Assembly: GCA_022072145.1 (NCBI GenBank)
Contig: JAJVIG010000016.1
Span: forward strand, 62,001 to 126,000
Source of the DNA: Pseudomonadales bacterium
Lineage (GTDB): Bacteria > Pseudomonadota > Gammaproteobacteria > Pseudomonadales > UBA5518
Length of the DNA stretch: 64,000 nucleotides
Reading direction: 5' to 3'
The position numbers were made by a program, and so were the translations under genes. Below, in pieces: positions 48,366-56,906 of this stretch. Within the stretch, counting starts at the first letter, position 1. The number at the start of each line of letters is the position of its first letter. Under the pieces are notes generated by a model. That model was not told where the DNA came from. It was given only the letters and a program-made list of their open reading frames with translations, and ran no database searches.

Positions 48366-48369
48366 CTAT
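48345..48369 (-). promoter_or_regulatory. Type 1 IscR binding site
   Basis: The 25-bp segment reads, on the minus strand, ATAGTTGAC, seven bases, then AGTTGGGTAT. It fits the E. coli type 1 IscR consensus (ATASYYGAC...AGTCRRSTAT) at both outer arms; the differences are mainly in the centre. It covers the -35, so binding of [2Fe-2S]-IscR would block the promoter. Confidence 0.78.
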
Positions 48370-48477
48370 TTTGGTGGATTGCCATCAGTCCATCTGCGTC
48401 GCGCTCGGCGGGCCGTAACCGTATCATCGCGCGGTCGCAATTCGTTCATTCTCCGACTGCTTGCTCCGGATCCGCCC

Positions 48478-49521
48478 ATGAAGACCTACCGCTACGATGC
48501 AACCCGAATCATCGATGGCATCGAGGGCGCCGCCGTCGGCCTCGCGTTGAGCGAATCGCCGCCCGGCGCACCCGGCCCAGGTCAGGTGCAGGTCCGCGTG
48601 CGCGCGAACTCGTTGAACTTCGTCGACCTCGCCTGCTTGAGCGGCGCCTTTGCGGTCGACGGGCGCATCCCGCTGCTCGACGGGGCCGGCGAAGTGAGCG
48701 CCGTCGGTGACGGTGTGAGCCGCTTCCGGGTCGGGGACCGCGTGGTCGGCAATCCGCACGCGTCGTGGCTGGCCGGTCCACCCGCACCCGATGCCAGCGG
48801 CGTGGTGCTCGGAATCGCCACCGACGGCATGCTCGCCGGGACGGTCACGCTGCCCGAAAGCACACTGGCCCACCTGCCGGAGTCGATCGGCTTCGAAGCC
48901 GGGGCCAGCCTGCCGTGCGCCGGGCTCAGCGCATGGAACAGCCTGCGCGGTGGTCCCGCACGCTACGCCGTCGCGCCAGGCAGCACCGTGCTGGTGCAGG
49001 GTACCGGCGGCGTCTCGCTGTTCGCGCTGCAGTTCGCCCGCGTGATGGGTTGTCGCGTGATCGCGACGACCTCCTCGAGCGCGAAGGCCGATACCCTGCG
49101 CGCGCTGGGGGCATACGCGGTGATCGATTACGTCCAGACCCCGGACTGGGGCGCCCGCGTGCTCGAACTGACCGACGGCATCGGCGTGGACCTGACCGTC
49201 GAAGTGGGTGGCCCCAACACGCTGCCGCAGTCGATCGTCGCGACCAGGGTGGGCGGGCGCATCGCGCTGGTCGGCATCGTCGGCGGCATGGGTGCGATCG
49301 ACTACCGCGACATGCTGCCGATCAACCACAAGGTGCTGACGCTGTTCGCCAACGGCATGGGCAGCCGGCGCGACCTCGAGGAGATGCTGCGCTTCGTCGA
49401 CGTGAATGCGATCGAGCCGGTCATCGACTCACGCTTCGCGTTCGAGGACGCCGCCTCCGCCTTCAGACATTTCGCGGCCCGCCGGCACGTCGGCAAGGTC
49501 GTGATCAGCCACGCATCCTGA
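48478..49521 (+). CDS. NAD(P)-dependent zinc-free alcohol dehydrogenase/quinone reductase-like protein (MDR family)
   Basis: A 347-residue medium-chain dehydrogenase/reductase. It has the GroES-like domain (VRANSLNFVDLACLSGAF, GAGEVSAVGDGVSRFRVGDR) and the Rossmann motif VLVQGTGGVSLFALQFARVM. The catalytic-zinc cysteine and the structural-zinc four-cysteine loop are absent, as in quinone oxidoreductase-like members. The ATG at 48478 is divergent from iscR. The LFANGMGSRRDLEEMLRFVD region near the end is typical of this branch. A VOC gene follows 10 bp later. Confidence 0.82.
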   Translation: MKTYRYDATRIIDGIEGAAVGLALSESPPGAPGPGQVQVRVRANSLNFVDLACLSGAFAVDGRIPLLDGAGEVSAVGDGVSRFRVGDRVVGNPHASWLAGPPAPDASGVVLGIATDGMLAGTVTLPESTLAHLPESIGFEAGASLPCAGLSAWNSLRGGPARYAVAPGSTVLVQGTGGVSLFALQFARVMGCRVIATTSSSAKADTLRALGAYAVIDYVQTPDWGARVLELTDGIGVDLTVEVGGPNTLPQSIVATRVGGRIALVGIVGGMGAIDYRDMLPINHKVLTLFANGMGSRRDLEEMLRFVDVNAIEPVIDSRFAFEDAASAFRHFAARRHVGKVVISHAS

Positions 49522-49531
49522 GGAGATTCCG

Positions 49532-50479
49532 ATGCCGATCCAGCTGGTCGACGGCTGCAAGCAGATCGAGATGGTCGTGCACGACGTGAACGGTGCGGTC
49601 GAGTTCATGCGTCGCACGCTCGGCGCCGAGCGTATCGAGCAGAAACTGGTGCGGCGGATCACGGGCCACGTGCTGCACATCGACCACGTCGATTGCGGCC
49701 AGGGCATGTTCCAGTTCTGCAGCCTGATCACCGACGACCAGCCGCACAAGCGCTACATCGAGCGCTACGGTCCGATGCTGACCAACCTGAACTTCTCGGT
49801 GGTCGATCAGCCCGGGGCCGATCGTGTGATCGCTGCCGAGGGCGGCCGCACGCTCACCTCGTTCCCGATGGCCGACATGGGCTGGGAGAACCTGCTGGAC
49901 CCCGACAATGTGCGGCCGCACGACGAAATGGGCAACGGGATATTTTCGGAGACGCGCGAGTTGATCGGCTTCGATCTGGAATACGCCCATCCGCCGTATC
50001 GCGATCCGGCACGGCAGGATGTGTTCTACCCCGCCTTCGCCCAGCCGCGCCCGCCGAATGCCGACCACGTGACGCGGCTGCTGCGCCTGCGCGCCATCGT
50101 GCACGACCTCGATCGCACGCTGGCGACGGTGCAGCGCATGATCGATCCGCGATCACGTACCGCTGCCTACGCGTTGCGCAGCGATTCACGCGGACGCTCG
50201 GCGCGGATCCGTCTGCTGGACTTCGAGATCGAATACTGCGAACCGGCCGGCCCGGCGAGCCCCTGGTTCGAGTATCTGCAACGATTCGAGCAAGGCCTGA
50301 GCACGGCGGTGTTCGCCGTCGCAGACCTGGATGCGGTGATCGCTGGGATGGACCGGGCGGAACTGGTGCGCACCACGGCGCAGTTCATCGACTCGCATGA
50401 ACCGATGACGGCCGCGTTTCGCCTGAACTCGAAGCACATCCTCGGATTCGACATCGAGCTGTTCGAAGCGCGCCCGTGA
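49532..50479 (+). CDS. VOC (glyoxalase-fold) family protein with two modules
   Basis: A 315-residue protein with paired beta-alpha-beta-beta-beta modules of the vicinal oxygen chelate superfamily. The first half starts KQIEMVVHDVNGAVEFMRRT, and the second half contains LRLRAIVHDLDRTLATVQRM, both the typical opening of a VOC module. Candidate metal ligands (His in VHDV, Glu in IGFDLEYAH and FDIELFE) are present. Such proteins cleave or isomerise ring compounds in many pathways. It is co-transcribed with the MDR gene upstream. Confidence 0.72.
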   Translation: MPIQLVDGCKQIEMVVHDVNGAVEFMRRTLGAERIEQKLVRRITGHVLHIDHVDCGQGMFQFCSLITDDQPHKRYIERYGPMLTNLNFSVVDQPGADRVIAAEGGRTLTSFPMADMGWENLLDPDNVRPHDEMGNGIFSETRELIGFDLEYAHPPYRDPARQDVFYPAFAQPRPPNADHVTRLLRLRAIVHDLDRTLATVQRMIDPRSRTAAYALRSDSRGRSARIRLLDFEIEYCEPAGPASPWFEYLQRFEQGLSTAVFAVADLDAVIAGMDRAELVRTTAQFIDSHEPMTAAFRLNSKHILGFDIELFEARP

Positions 50480-50539
50480 CGGCGGTCGTGCCGGCTTCCG
50501 CGAGTCCGGCCGCTCGATACATCCGCTCGCGGCGCGGTT

Positions 50540-51811
50540 TCAGTCCAGCGCCTCGACCAGTCGGGGCAGGAACACGTAGCGCCCGATCACGTTTATGTAC
50601 GCGCTGGCGCGCCGCCCGGTGAACGGGTTCACGCGCGCGTCGGTGCCCGCCAGACCGCCCCAGCCGAACATGCCCCGCGCCGGGCCGGACAGCGCCACGC
50701 TGCCGCCGGCACCGAAGCCGGCGCCGCCCATGCCGATCCGCTCCAGCATGCTGAGGTCCACACCCTCCGGCAGCAGGTTGGACATCGCGAGCAGCGCCGT
50801 GTCCGGTGACAGGACCGTCACGCCGTCGAGCGTGCCGCGATTCGCGAGCATCGCGAGGAAACGGTCGTAGTCACGGGCCGACGAAACCAGCCCCGAGCCG
50901 CCGAACGGGAACGGCGGCGGATCGAGATAGACCGACGAGGCGCCGGGGTCCAGCGTCTCGATCTTCGCGTCGACGACGCGGTAATTGGTCGCGAGCCGCC
51001 CGCCGTCGGCGGCCGGAACCCGGAAGCCCGTGTGGCGCATGCCGAGTGGCGTGAACAGGCGCTGCTGCAGGAACGCGTCGAACGGCATGCCGGCGACGAT
51101 CTCGATGACGCGGGCCAGCACGTCGAGCGAACACGAATAGCTCCAGCGCGCACCGGGCTCGGCGATCAACGGCAGGCCCGCAACCCGTTCGGAGAACTCG
51201 CGCAGGCTGGGCACGGTGGGCGCCCGGCCCGGTGTCGCGGCATCGTCCCGGTTGTAACGGCCCGCGACCAGGCCGAGCCGACGGTACTCGTCGGCCAACG
51301 GTCCCGTGTTCAGTTCGGTCGTGTAGCCCAGCCCCGCCGTGTGCGTCAGCAGGTGGCGGATCGTGATCCGGTGCGCCGCTGGGCGCGCGGCCAGCGAGTG
51401 CTCCGGATCGCTCAGCACGCGTGGGCTGCCGAACTCCGGGATCACCTCGGCCAGCGGCTGGTCGAGGCGCAGCCTGCCCTCGCCGATCAGGAGCATCGCG
51501 GCGATCCCGGTCACGGGCTTGGTCTGCGAATAGATCCGCCACAGCGTGTCCTCGTTCACCGCGGCCGCGCTGTCGAAGGCGAGCGTGCCGGAACGCAGGA
51601 ACCGCGGTGCCGAGTCGCCCTCGCCGAGCGCGACCACCGCACCCGGCACCTCGCGTCGGGCGACCAGACCGTCGATGAACGACTGCAGGCGCTCCGCGTG
51701 CGAGGCCTCGGCCAGGAGCGGCATCGCCTGCACGCCCAGGCCGCCCGCGAGAGCGAACCGTCCCGCCGCCAGCAGCAACTGCCGGCGGCTCAACCCCGAT
51801 TCAGGTCGCAT
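50540..51811 (-). CDS. Beta-lactamase-fold serine hydrolase (class C/EstB type), Tat signal
   Basis: A 423-residue hydrolase. The N-terminus has a twin-arginine-like signal (LSRRQLLLAAGRFALAG). The nucleophile motif SxxK is S95-Q-T-K98 in IYSQTKP. The second motif is Y225-S-C, where beta-lactamases have Y-x-N, which fits an esterase rather than a beta-lactam-degrading enzyme. The FGGSGLVSSARDYDRFLAML and GMFGWGGLAGTDARVNP stretches are family-typical. It is the last gene of the nine-gene minus-strand run and overlaps the preceding SDR by 11 bp. Confidence 0.82.
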   Translation of the reverse strand: MRPESGLSRRQLLLAAGRFALAGGLGVQAMPLLAEASHAERLQSFIDGLVARREVPGAVVALGEGDSAPRFLRSGTLAFDSAAAVNEDTLWRIYSQTKPVTGIAAMLLIGEGRLRLDQPLAEVIPEFGSPRVLSDPEHSLAARPAAHRITIRHLLTHTAGLGYTTELNTGPLADEYRRLGLVAGRYNRDDAATPGRAPTVPSLREFSERVAGLPLIAEPGARWSYSCSLDVLARVIEIVAGMPFDAFLQQRLFTPLGMRHTGFRVPAADGGRLATNYRVVDAKIETLDPGASSVYLDPPPFPFGGSGLVSSARDYDRFLAMLANRGTLDGVTVLSPDTALLAMSNLLPEGVDLSMLERIGMGGAGFGAGGSVALSGPARGMFGWGGLAGTDARVNPFTGRRASAYINVIGRYVFLPRLVEALD

Positions 51812-52655
51812 CGTCGTCCCCCACGTGTCGTACGGCCGTCTTGCCTGCGTCCGGCAGGAACTGCGCGCCCATGCGTTCGACCGCCTGGCGTCGCCTGCCG
51901 ATGCGCCGAGAGAGCGCGGCATCGCGTGCCGCGACCGGACCGCGCCCCAGCGCCCGCAGCGCCGCCTCGGCGGTCGGTCCGGGCAGCTTGATCCGCGCCG
52001 TCGCGACGCCCTCGCGCAACCCCGGATGTGCCGAACGCAGGCCCGGCGTATTGGTGGGCCCCGGAATGAACGACAGCACGTCGACCCCGGCCGCGCGCAG
52101 TTCGTACCAAAGTGCCTCGCCCAGCACCAGATCGTAGGCCTTGCTCGCCGCGTACGAGGCGAACACCGGCGAACCCTGCAGGCCGGATCCGGACGCGACG
52201 AACACGATGCCGCCGCGCCCGCGCGCGGCCATCGCGCGACCGTAACCGTGCGCCAGCAGCAACGGCGCCGCGCAGTTCACATCGATCTGCCGCAGCATGT
52301 CGCGCACGTCCTGCTGCAGGAACAGTCCCTGGCTTCCGACGCCCGCGTTGCAGATCAGCAGCCCGATCTCGAGGTCTGCCGTCCTTTCGCGCAACGGCGC
52401 CATGAAGTCCCGCCGCGCGAGATCGGCGGCCACCGCGAGCGTCGCGACCCCGTGCTCGCGCTGCACGGCCAGCGCCTGCTCCGCAACGCGCTCCTGCTGC
52501 ACGTCGAGCAGTACCACGTTCAGCCCGCGACGCGCCAGCGCATCACAGAACGCCGCGCCCAACCCCTGCGCGGCCCCGGTCACCAGGGCCCAGGGGCCGT
52601 ACTTGCGCGCAAAGGCCTCGCCCGACCGGGTGTCCCGCCGCTGCCGCGCGCTCAT
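51801..52655 (-). CDS. Short-chain dehydrogenase/reductase (second of pair)
   Basis: A 284-residue SDR. The NAD(P) motif is TGAAQGLG at 26-33, NAG is present in ICNAGVGSQG, the catalytic serine is in VFVASGSGLQG, and YxxxK is YAASK. The PGPTNTPG loop follows. The start at 52655 is chosen because its ATG overlaps the stop of the upstream SDR. The sequence is distinct from the other SDR, so the two are not a recent duplication. It belongs to the catabolic run; the substrate is unknown. Confidence 0.85.
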   Translation of the reverse strand: MSARQRRDTRSGEAFARKYGPWALVTGAAQGLGAAFCDALARRGLNVVLLDVQQERVAEQALAVQREHGVATLAVAADLARRDFMAPLRERTADLEIGLLICNAGVGSQGLFLQQDVRDMLRQIDVNCAAPLLLAHGYGRAMAARGRGGIVFVASGSGLQGSPVFASYAASKAYDLVLGEALWYELRAAGVDVLSFIPGPTNTPGLRSAHPGLREGVATARIKLPGPTAEAALRALGRGPVAARDAALSRRIGRRRQAVERMGAQFLPDAGKTAVRHVGDDDAT

Positions 52656-53494
52656 GCGTCGTCCCCGCTGGATCGATTGCTGCGCCGGGCGGCGAGCCGT
52701 TCGGCGGTCGCGATGATCTCCATCGCCGAACGCTCCATCACCAGGCCGCCGTCCACGTCGAGTATCTTGCCGGTCACGTACGCCGAGGCCGGCGCGGCCA
52801 GGTACAACACCGCGGCCGCGATGTCCTCGGGCACGCCGAGGCGGCCGACCGGAGTCCACGCCGCGAGCGACTCGCCGATACCCGGCATCGCCGCGAGCAG
52901 GTTCCTCTTCATATTCTCGGTCTGGATCGCACCGACGCGGATCGCGTTGACACGCACCGAGGGCGCGAACTCCATCGCCATCATGCGCGTTGCCTGCTCG
53001 AGTGCGGCCTTCGCGCCGCCGTACGGAATCGACCCCACGTGGGCGACGCGCGCGTACCCGGAGGAAATGTTGACCACGGCACCGCCGTGTTCGCGCAGCA
53101 GCGGCACCGCCTCGCGCGTCAGCAGAACCGGCGCCAGGAAGTTCAGCTTCACCGCACCGATGACCTGCTCCTCGCTGATCCGCGCCGTGGGCCCATGCCC
53201 CGTGCCACCGGCGTTGTTGACCAGGATGTGCAGGCCGCCCAGCGCCTCGCGCGTCTGGTGCACGATGCGCACCACGTCTTCCTGGCGCGTGACATCCGCG
53301 GCAATCGCGATCGCCCGCCCACCGTGCGCGGCGATGTCCTGCGCGACCGCCTCCACCTGTTCCCGCGTGCGTGCCACGCAGGCCACCGCCGCGCCCGCTT
53401 CCGCGAGCGCACGCGCGGTCACGGCACCGATCCCGCGCCCCGCGCCGGTGACCACCGCCACCTTGCCGTCCAGCCGGAACAGTTCCAGGATCAC
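52652..53494 (-). CDS. Short-chain dehydrogenase/reductase (first of pair)
   Basis: A 280-residue classical SDR. TGAGRGIG is at about residues 16-23, NNAGGTG near residue 90, the serine in VVNISSGYA, and YGGAK carries the tyrosine and lysine. The C-terminal VTGKILDVDGG is typical. The N-terminal ILELFRLDGKVAVVTGAG matches 3-hydroxyacyl or hydroxysteroid dehydrogenase-like SDRs. It overlaps the following SDR by 4 bp and lies 34 bp after a DUF1214-like gene. Confidence 0.87.
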   Translation of the reverse strand: MILELFRLDGKVAVVTGAGRGIGAVTARALAEAGAAVACVARTREQVEAVAQDIAAHGGRAIAIAADVTRQEDVVRIVHQTREALGGLHILVNNAGGTGHGPTARISEEQVIGAVKLNFLAPVLLTREAVPLLREHGGAVVNISSGYARVAHVGSIPYGGAKAALEQATRMMAMEFAPSVRVNAIRVGAIQTENMKRNLLAAMPGIGESLAAWTPVGRLGVPEDIAAAVLYLAAPASAYVTGKILDVDGGLVMERSAMEIIATAERLAARRSNRSSGDDA

Positions 53495-53528
53495 GGCGAA
53501 GCGTCCTTGTTGCCGAACGATGGTCGGA

Positions 53529-54980
53529 TCAATAGTTTCTCCAGCGCTTCCTGATATGGGCCTGGCGTACCGCGATTTCCTGCCGGCGCATTTCCGGCGT
53601 GACCCGCGGCGTGTCGGGCGGCAGCACGCTCGTGATGTCCCTGAACTTCACGTGGAATGTACGCAGCTGCGGCAACTGCTCCGCGGTCGGGGGTTCGCGA
53701 AACACGAAGCGGAATGCGTGGCTTCCCTCGGGCAGCCCGGTGGTCGCGACCCAGCCCTGCACGCCCGGGTCCTCGTGCGCGATTATGAACCAGCGCGCAC
53801 CGTCACTCGCCCGCGGCAACTGGTGCCCGGTGAGGCTGGCCACGTAGTTCTGCTGATCGGGACCTTCGAACCACAGGTCGTTCAACTGGAAACCCAGATA
53901 GTGGGGTTCGACCGGCGCCTCCAGGCGGATCACCAGTGCCTCGTCCGGCGCCAGTTCGAACTTGCCGCCCGCGTAGAGCTGCTGCGCACCCGCCACCCCG
54001 CCAGCCGTGAACGGTGGCTCCACCGGGTTGACGCCATTGACCGGCATCGCGCGCCGCCCGTCGCCATTCACGTCACGCTGCAGTTCCAGCGCCACGTCCT
54101 GCAGGCGGCTCCAGAAGCGGATCTGGTTCGGCAACTCCGTGCCGATGCGCTCGAGTTTCTCCGCCATCTCCTCGACCGTGAGCGGTGGCCGGCTCTCCCC
54201 GATCGCGTCCAGTCGCACGATATCGAGATCGAGCGGCTCCTCGTTCGCCCAGTCGGAGAATACCTCGCGCACCGACAGCCACTTCGCCGTCCGCTCCGCT
54301 TCCTCCCCGGTACCCGGGCAGCGCATGCGCTTGCGTGACACGAGGAAGTTGCCGGTGTGATCGCGCGGCCGCTCGGGGCCGATCAGGATCTCGAAGCGCC
54401 CGTCCGCCTCGACCTGCAACTGCAGGCTGCCGGTGAAATCCAGCGTCATGTCGGCGCAGCGCTGCATCTCCGCGAGCTCACCGCTGGTGCCCGGCACACC
54501 GGTGATGGTCTGGAAGATCACGTTACGCGGCGCCTTGGGCCCCGCGACCCGCACCTGCGCGTCGCGCCACTCGCGGGTGTCCATCGCCCGCCCCGTGACA
54601 CGGTAGAAGCCGGTGTCGTCGATGCGCGCCTTCAGGTACATGGTGTCCGGGTTCTCGCCGGTCCACTTGCGCAACATGTCCATCGAGCGATGGAACTCGG
54701 GATAGCGCGGGTGCTGGCGCATCTCGAGCTGGATCATGCGCTCCAGATGCCCCAGCAGGTAGCGGTAACCCTCCGCCAGGGTGCGTGCCGTCGGCGGCGG
54801 CGGGACGTACTGCGGATCGACCAGGCTGCGCTGCGCCTCCTGCAGTCCGTTGCCGAACACGCGCCAGCTGCGTTCGAGGCGTTGTGCCGGGTCATCGGCT
54901 GCATCGGCCGCGGCCACCGCGGCCGGCATCATGCTCGCGCACACGATCAGCGCGATCTTGCGCAGGAATCTTCTGGCCAT
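53529..54980 (-). CDS. Exported DUF1214-type protein (paralogue A)
   Basis: A 483-residue protein with a signal peptide (residues 1-25, MARRFLRKIALIVCASMMPA, cleaved near AVAAADA), so periplasmic. The C-terminal half resembles DUF1214 proteins: DEALVIRLEAPVEPHYLGFQ, LNDLWFEGPDQQNY and the long HEDPGVQGWVATTGLPEGSH motif, then PPDTPRVTPEMRRQEIAVRQ. The protein at 58179-59366 has the same C-terminal pattern, so the two are paralogues, one exported and one cytoplasmic. The role is unknown. It is 38 bp after the DUF3604 gene. Confidence 0.7.
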   Translation of the reverse strand: MARRFLRKIALIVCASMMPAAVAAADAADDPAQRLERSWRVFGNGLQEAQRSLVDPQYVPPPPTARTLAEGYRYLLGHLERMIQLEMRQHPRYPEFHRSMDMLRKWTGENPDTMYLKARIDDTGFYRVTGRAMDTREWRDAQVRVAGPKAPRNVIFQTITGVPGTSGELAEMQRCADMTLDFTGSLQLQVEADGRFEILIGPERPRDHTGNFLVSRKRMRCPGTGEEAERTAKWLSVREVFSDWANEEPLDLDIVRLDAIGESRPPLTVEEMAEKLERIGTELPNQIRFWSRLQDVALELQRDVNGDGRRAMPVNGVNPVEPPFTAGGVAGAQQLYAGGKFELAPDEALVIRLEAPVEPHYLGFQLNDLWFEGPDQQNYVASLTGHQLPRASDGARWFIIAHEDPGVQGWVATTGLPEGSHAFRFVFREPPTAEQLPQLRTFHVKFRDITSVLPPDTPRVTPEMRRQEIAVRQAHIRKRWRNY

Positions 54981-55018
54981 GAGTGGTGTTCTCCTTGTTC
55001 GAAGCTCTCCCGCCGCGC

Positions 55019-56845
55019 CTACGGTGTATACCAGATGGGCGACGACCACGCGCGTTCCTGGATGCTGGCGGGATGCCCCGTCGTTTCCCCATCCACACCG
55101 CGCGCCAGCGCATCGTGCAGCGAATAGCGCGGCGTCGGAATCTGCAGCACCCGCAGGTAATAGAACGCCGGAACCGCGGGATCGAAGTCCGGATCGCTCC
55201 ACAGCACGGACAATTCCCGCGCGCCGATATCGTTCGTATAACGACCCGTTTTCACATCGACCGTCGTGCCGACAGCCGGCAACCGGCCGTCGGGACCCGG
55301 TTGGCGTCGGTCCGACCAGGCGACATCGTAGATCCTTTCCTGACTCGTGCCGCCCGCGTCCACCCAACCCTTCACGACCTGCACCCGGTCGAGGTTGGCC
55401 CCGTCGGGATCCTTCGCAGCGTGGATCAGGAAGGAGGGCTGCGCGCCCGTGCGTGCGCGCGGCAGCTCACCGCCCATCGGCACGCCGAGACGGTAGCCTG
55501 CGGCCGCGATGTCCGGCCCGGCGACAGCCCCGCCGTCGAAGCCGAAACCGCCGAAGAATCGCACCGCGATGCGCGGACCACTGGTCGCGTAGACCTCGCG
55601 GCGCCGCAGCGCCTCGACGATGGCCTCGCGCGTATTGGCGGTCGCCCACACGGCCGCTCGACCGGCGGCCGACTTGTCCCAGGCGGTCGCCGGCCGGAAC
55701 GCCGATGGCGATTCCTTGCTGCGCGAGCCGGAACCCGCCGCCGACTCGCCCTGGAACTCCTGCTCGTCCACGATCGACAATGCGAGGTGCGTGTCGGTGG
55801 AGCCGATCATGCCGAGCTGGTACGGATTGGTGCCCAGCCTGCCCTCGAGCTGCAACCCGCGCCCAAGGGCGCCGCGGATGTAATCGGCCGGCGAACTGCC
55901 GGGAACGCGGGAATCGGTCAGCATGGTCGGATACAGCTCGAAGCTGGCGAACTCGTCGTTCGGCGACAGCACGGGATGCGTCTCCGAGGTGCCCTTGTAC
56001 TGCGCCACCTCGGCGACCGTTTCCCAGCGCGCGCGCTGCGCCGCATGCGCGCGTGTCAGCGGGCGGCCGTCGAGGTCCACGTCCCCGAACATCAAGCCGG
56101 CGGACAGGTTCGAATTGTGCGGAATCGCGACGAACGCGGCACCGGTGGCGCGCCGGGTCCGGTCGAGCCACGCCCAGAGGTCCGCGGGGTTTTCGCTGTC
56201 GTCCGCGCTGAACGGCAGGAAGCCCTTGGCCGTCTCGCCCGCCGCGGTGGTGACGACCACGCGGTGCAGGTTGTTGCCGGCCGGCATCGAGGTCCATTCC
56301 CAGCCTACCAGCGCCGTGAAGCGGCCCGGCTCGTCGTAGCGATCGGCGGTGTCCACGATATCGGTCCACGCTTCCGAGCGCACATCGGCGCGGTCGAGCG
56401 CCTGATGGATGCTCATGCTGCCGGAGCGGAAATCCGCGAAGAAGGCCTGGAACACTTCGCGATACCTGCCCTGCCGGAACAACTCGAACACCAGCCGCCC
56501 GACGGCCTTGTCGGTCATGCGCGGATCGCCGCTCGCGATCGAGCGCGCGATGCCCAGCATCTCGGCGTGATCCGCCACGACCAGGAAGTCGAGGGGGCGT
56601 TGCAGCCGGACCCGCGCACCGGTTGCCGGGTGGATGACTGGCAGCCCCTTCGCGAAACGATAGGCCAGGGCCGGATCGGTACCGACGGTACCGAACATGT
56701 AGACATCGAGGGAATACGAGGTGTGGACGTGGGTATCGCCCCACAGCAGCCGGGTCGCCGGAGCCCCCGGTGTCGCCGCGAGTCCCGGGACACTGCAGAG
56801 CACGCAGAAGGCATATCGAAGCAGCGCTGATCGCCAAGGGTACAT
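55019..56845 (-). CDS. DUF3604 domain protein, exported
   Basis: A 608-residue protein with an N-terminal hydrophobic signal (residues 1-24, ending PGLAA). The DUF3604 domain begins LLWGDTHVHTSYSLDVYMFG, a PHP-like metal-binding signature, and continues with DFLVVADHAEMLGIA, ALVGWEWTSMPAGNNLHRVV and LGMIGSTDTHLALSIVDEQE. Several His and Asp residues could bind metal in a phosphoesterase-like site. It is common next to sulfotransferase- and DUF1214-like genes in marine bacteria. The function is not established. Full length for the family. Confidence 0.82.
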   Translation of the reverse strand: MYPWRSALLRYAFCVLCSVPGLAATPGAPATRLLWGDTHVHTSYSLDVYMFGTVGTDPALAYRFAKGLPVIHPATGARVRLQRPLDFLVVADHAEMLGIARSIASGDPRMTDKAVGRLVFELFRQGRYREVFQAFFADFRSGSMSIHQALDRADVRSEAWTDIVDTADRYDEPGRFTALVGWEWTSMPAGNNLHRVVVTTAAGETAKGFLPFSADDSENPADLWAWLDRTRRATGAAFVAIPHNSNLSAGLMFGDVDLDGRPLTRAHAAQRARWETVAEVAQYKGTSETHPVLSPNDEFASFELYPTMLTDSRVPGSSPADYIRGALGRGLQLEGRLGTNPYQLGMIGSTDTHLALSIVDEQEFQGESAAGSGSRSKESPSAFRPATAWDKSAAGRAAVWATANTREAIVEALRRREVYATSGPRIAVRFFGGFGFDGGAVAGPDIAAAGYRLGVPMGGELPRARTGAQPSFLIHAAKDPDGANLDRVQVVKGWVDAGGTSQERIYDVAWSDRRQPGPDGRLPAVGTTVDVKTGRYTNDIGARELSVLWSDPDFDPAVPAFYYLRVLQIPTPRYSLHDALARGVDGETTGHPASIQERAWSSPIWYTP

Positions 56846-56906
56846 GGTCGTCTCCTCCGATCGTGCAATCGAAACCGCGAACCGTGGCACAGCTCGCGCC
56901 GCTGCG

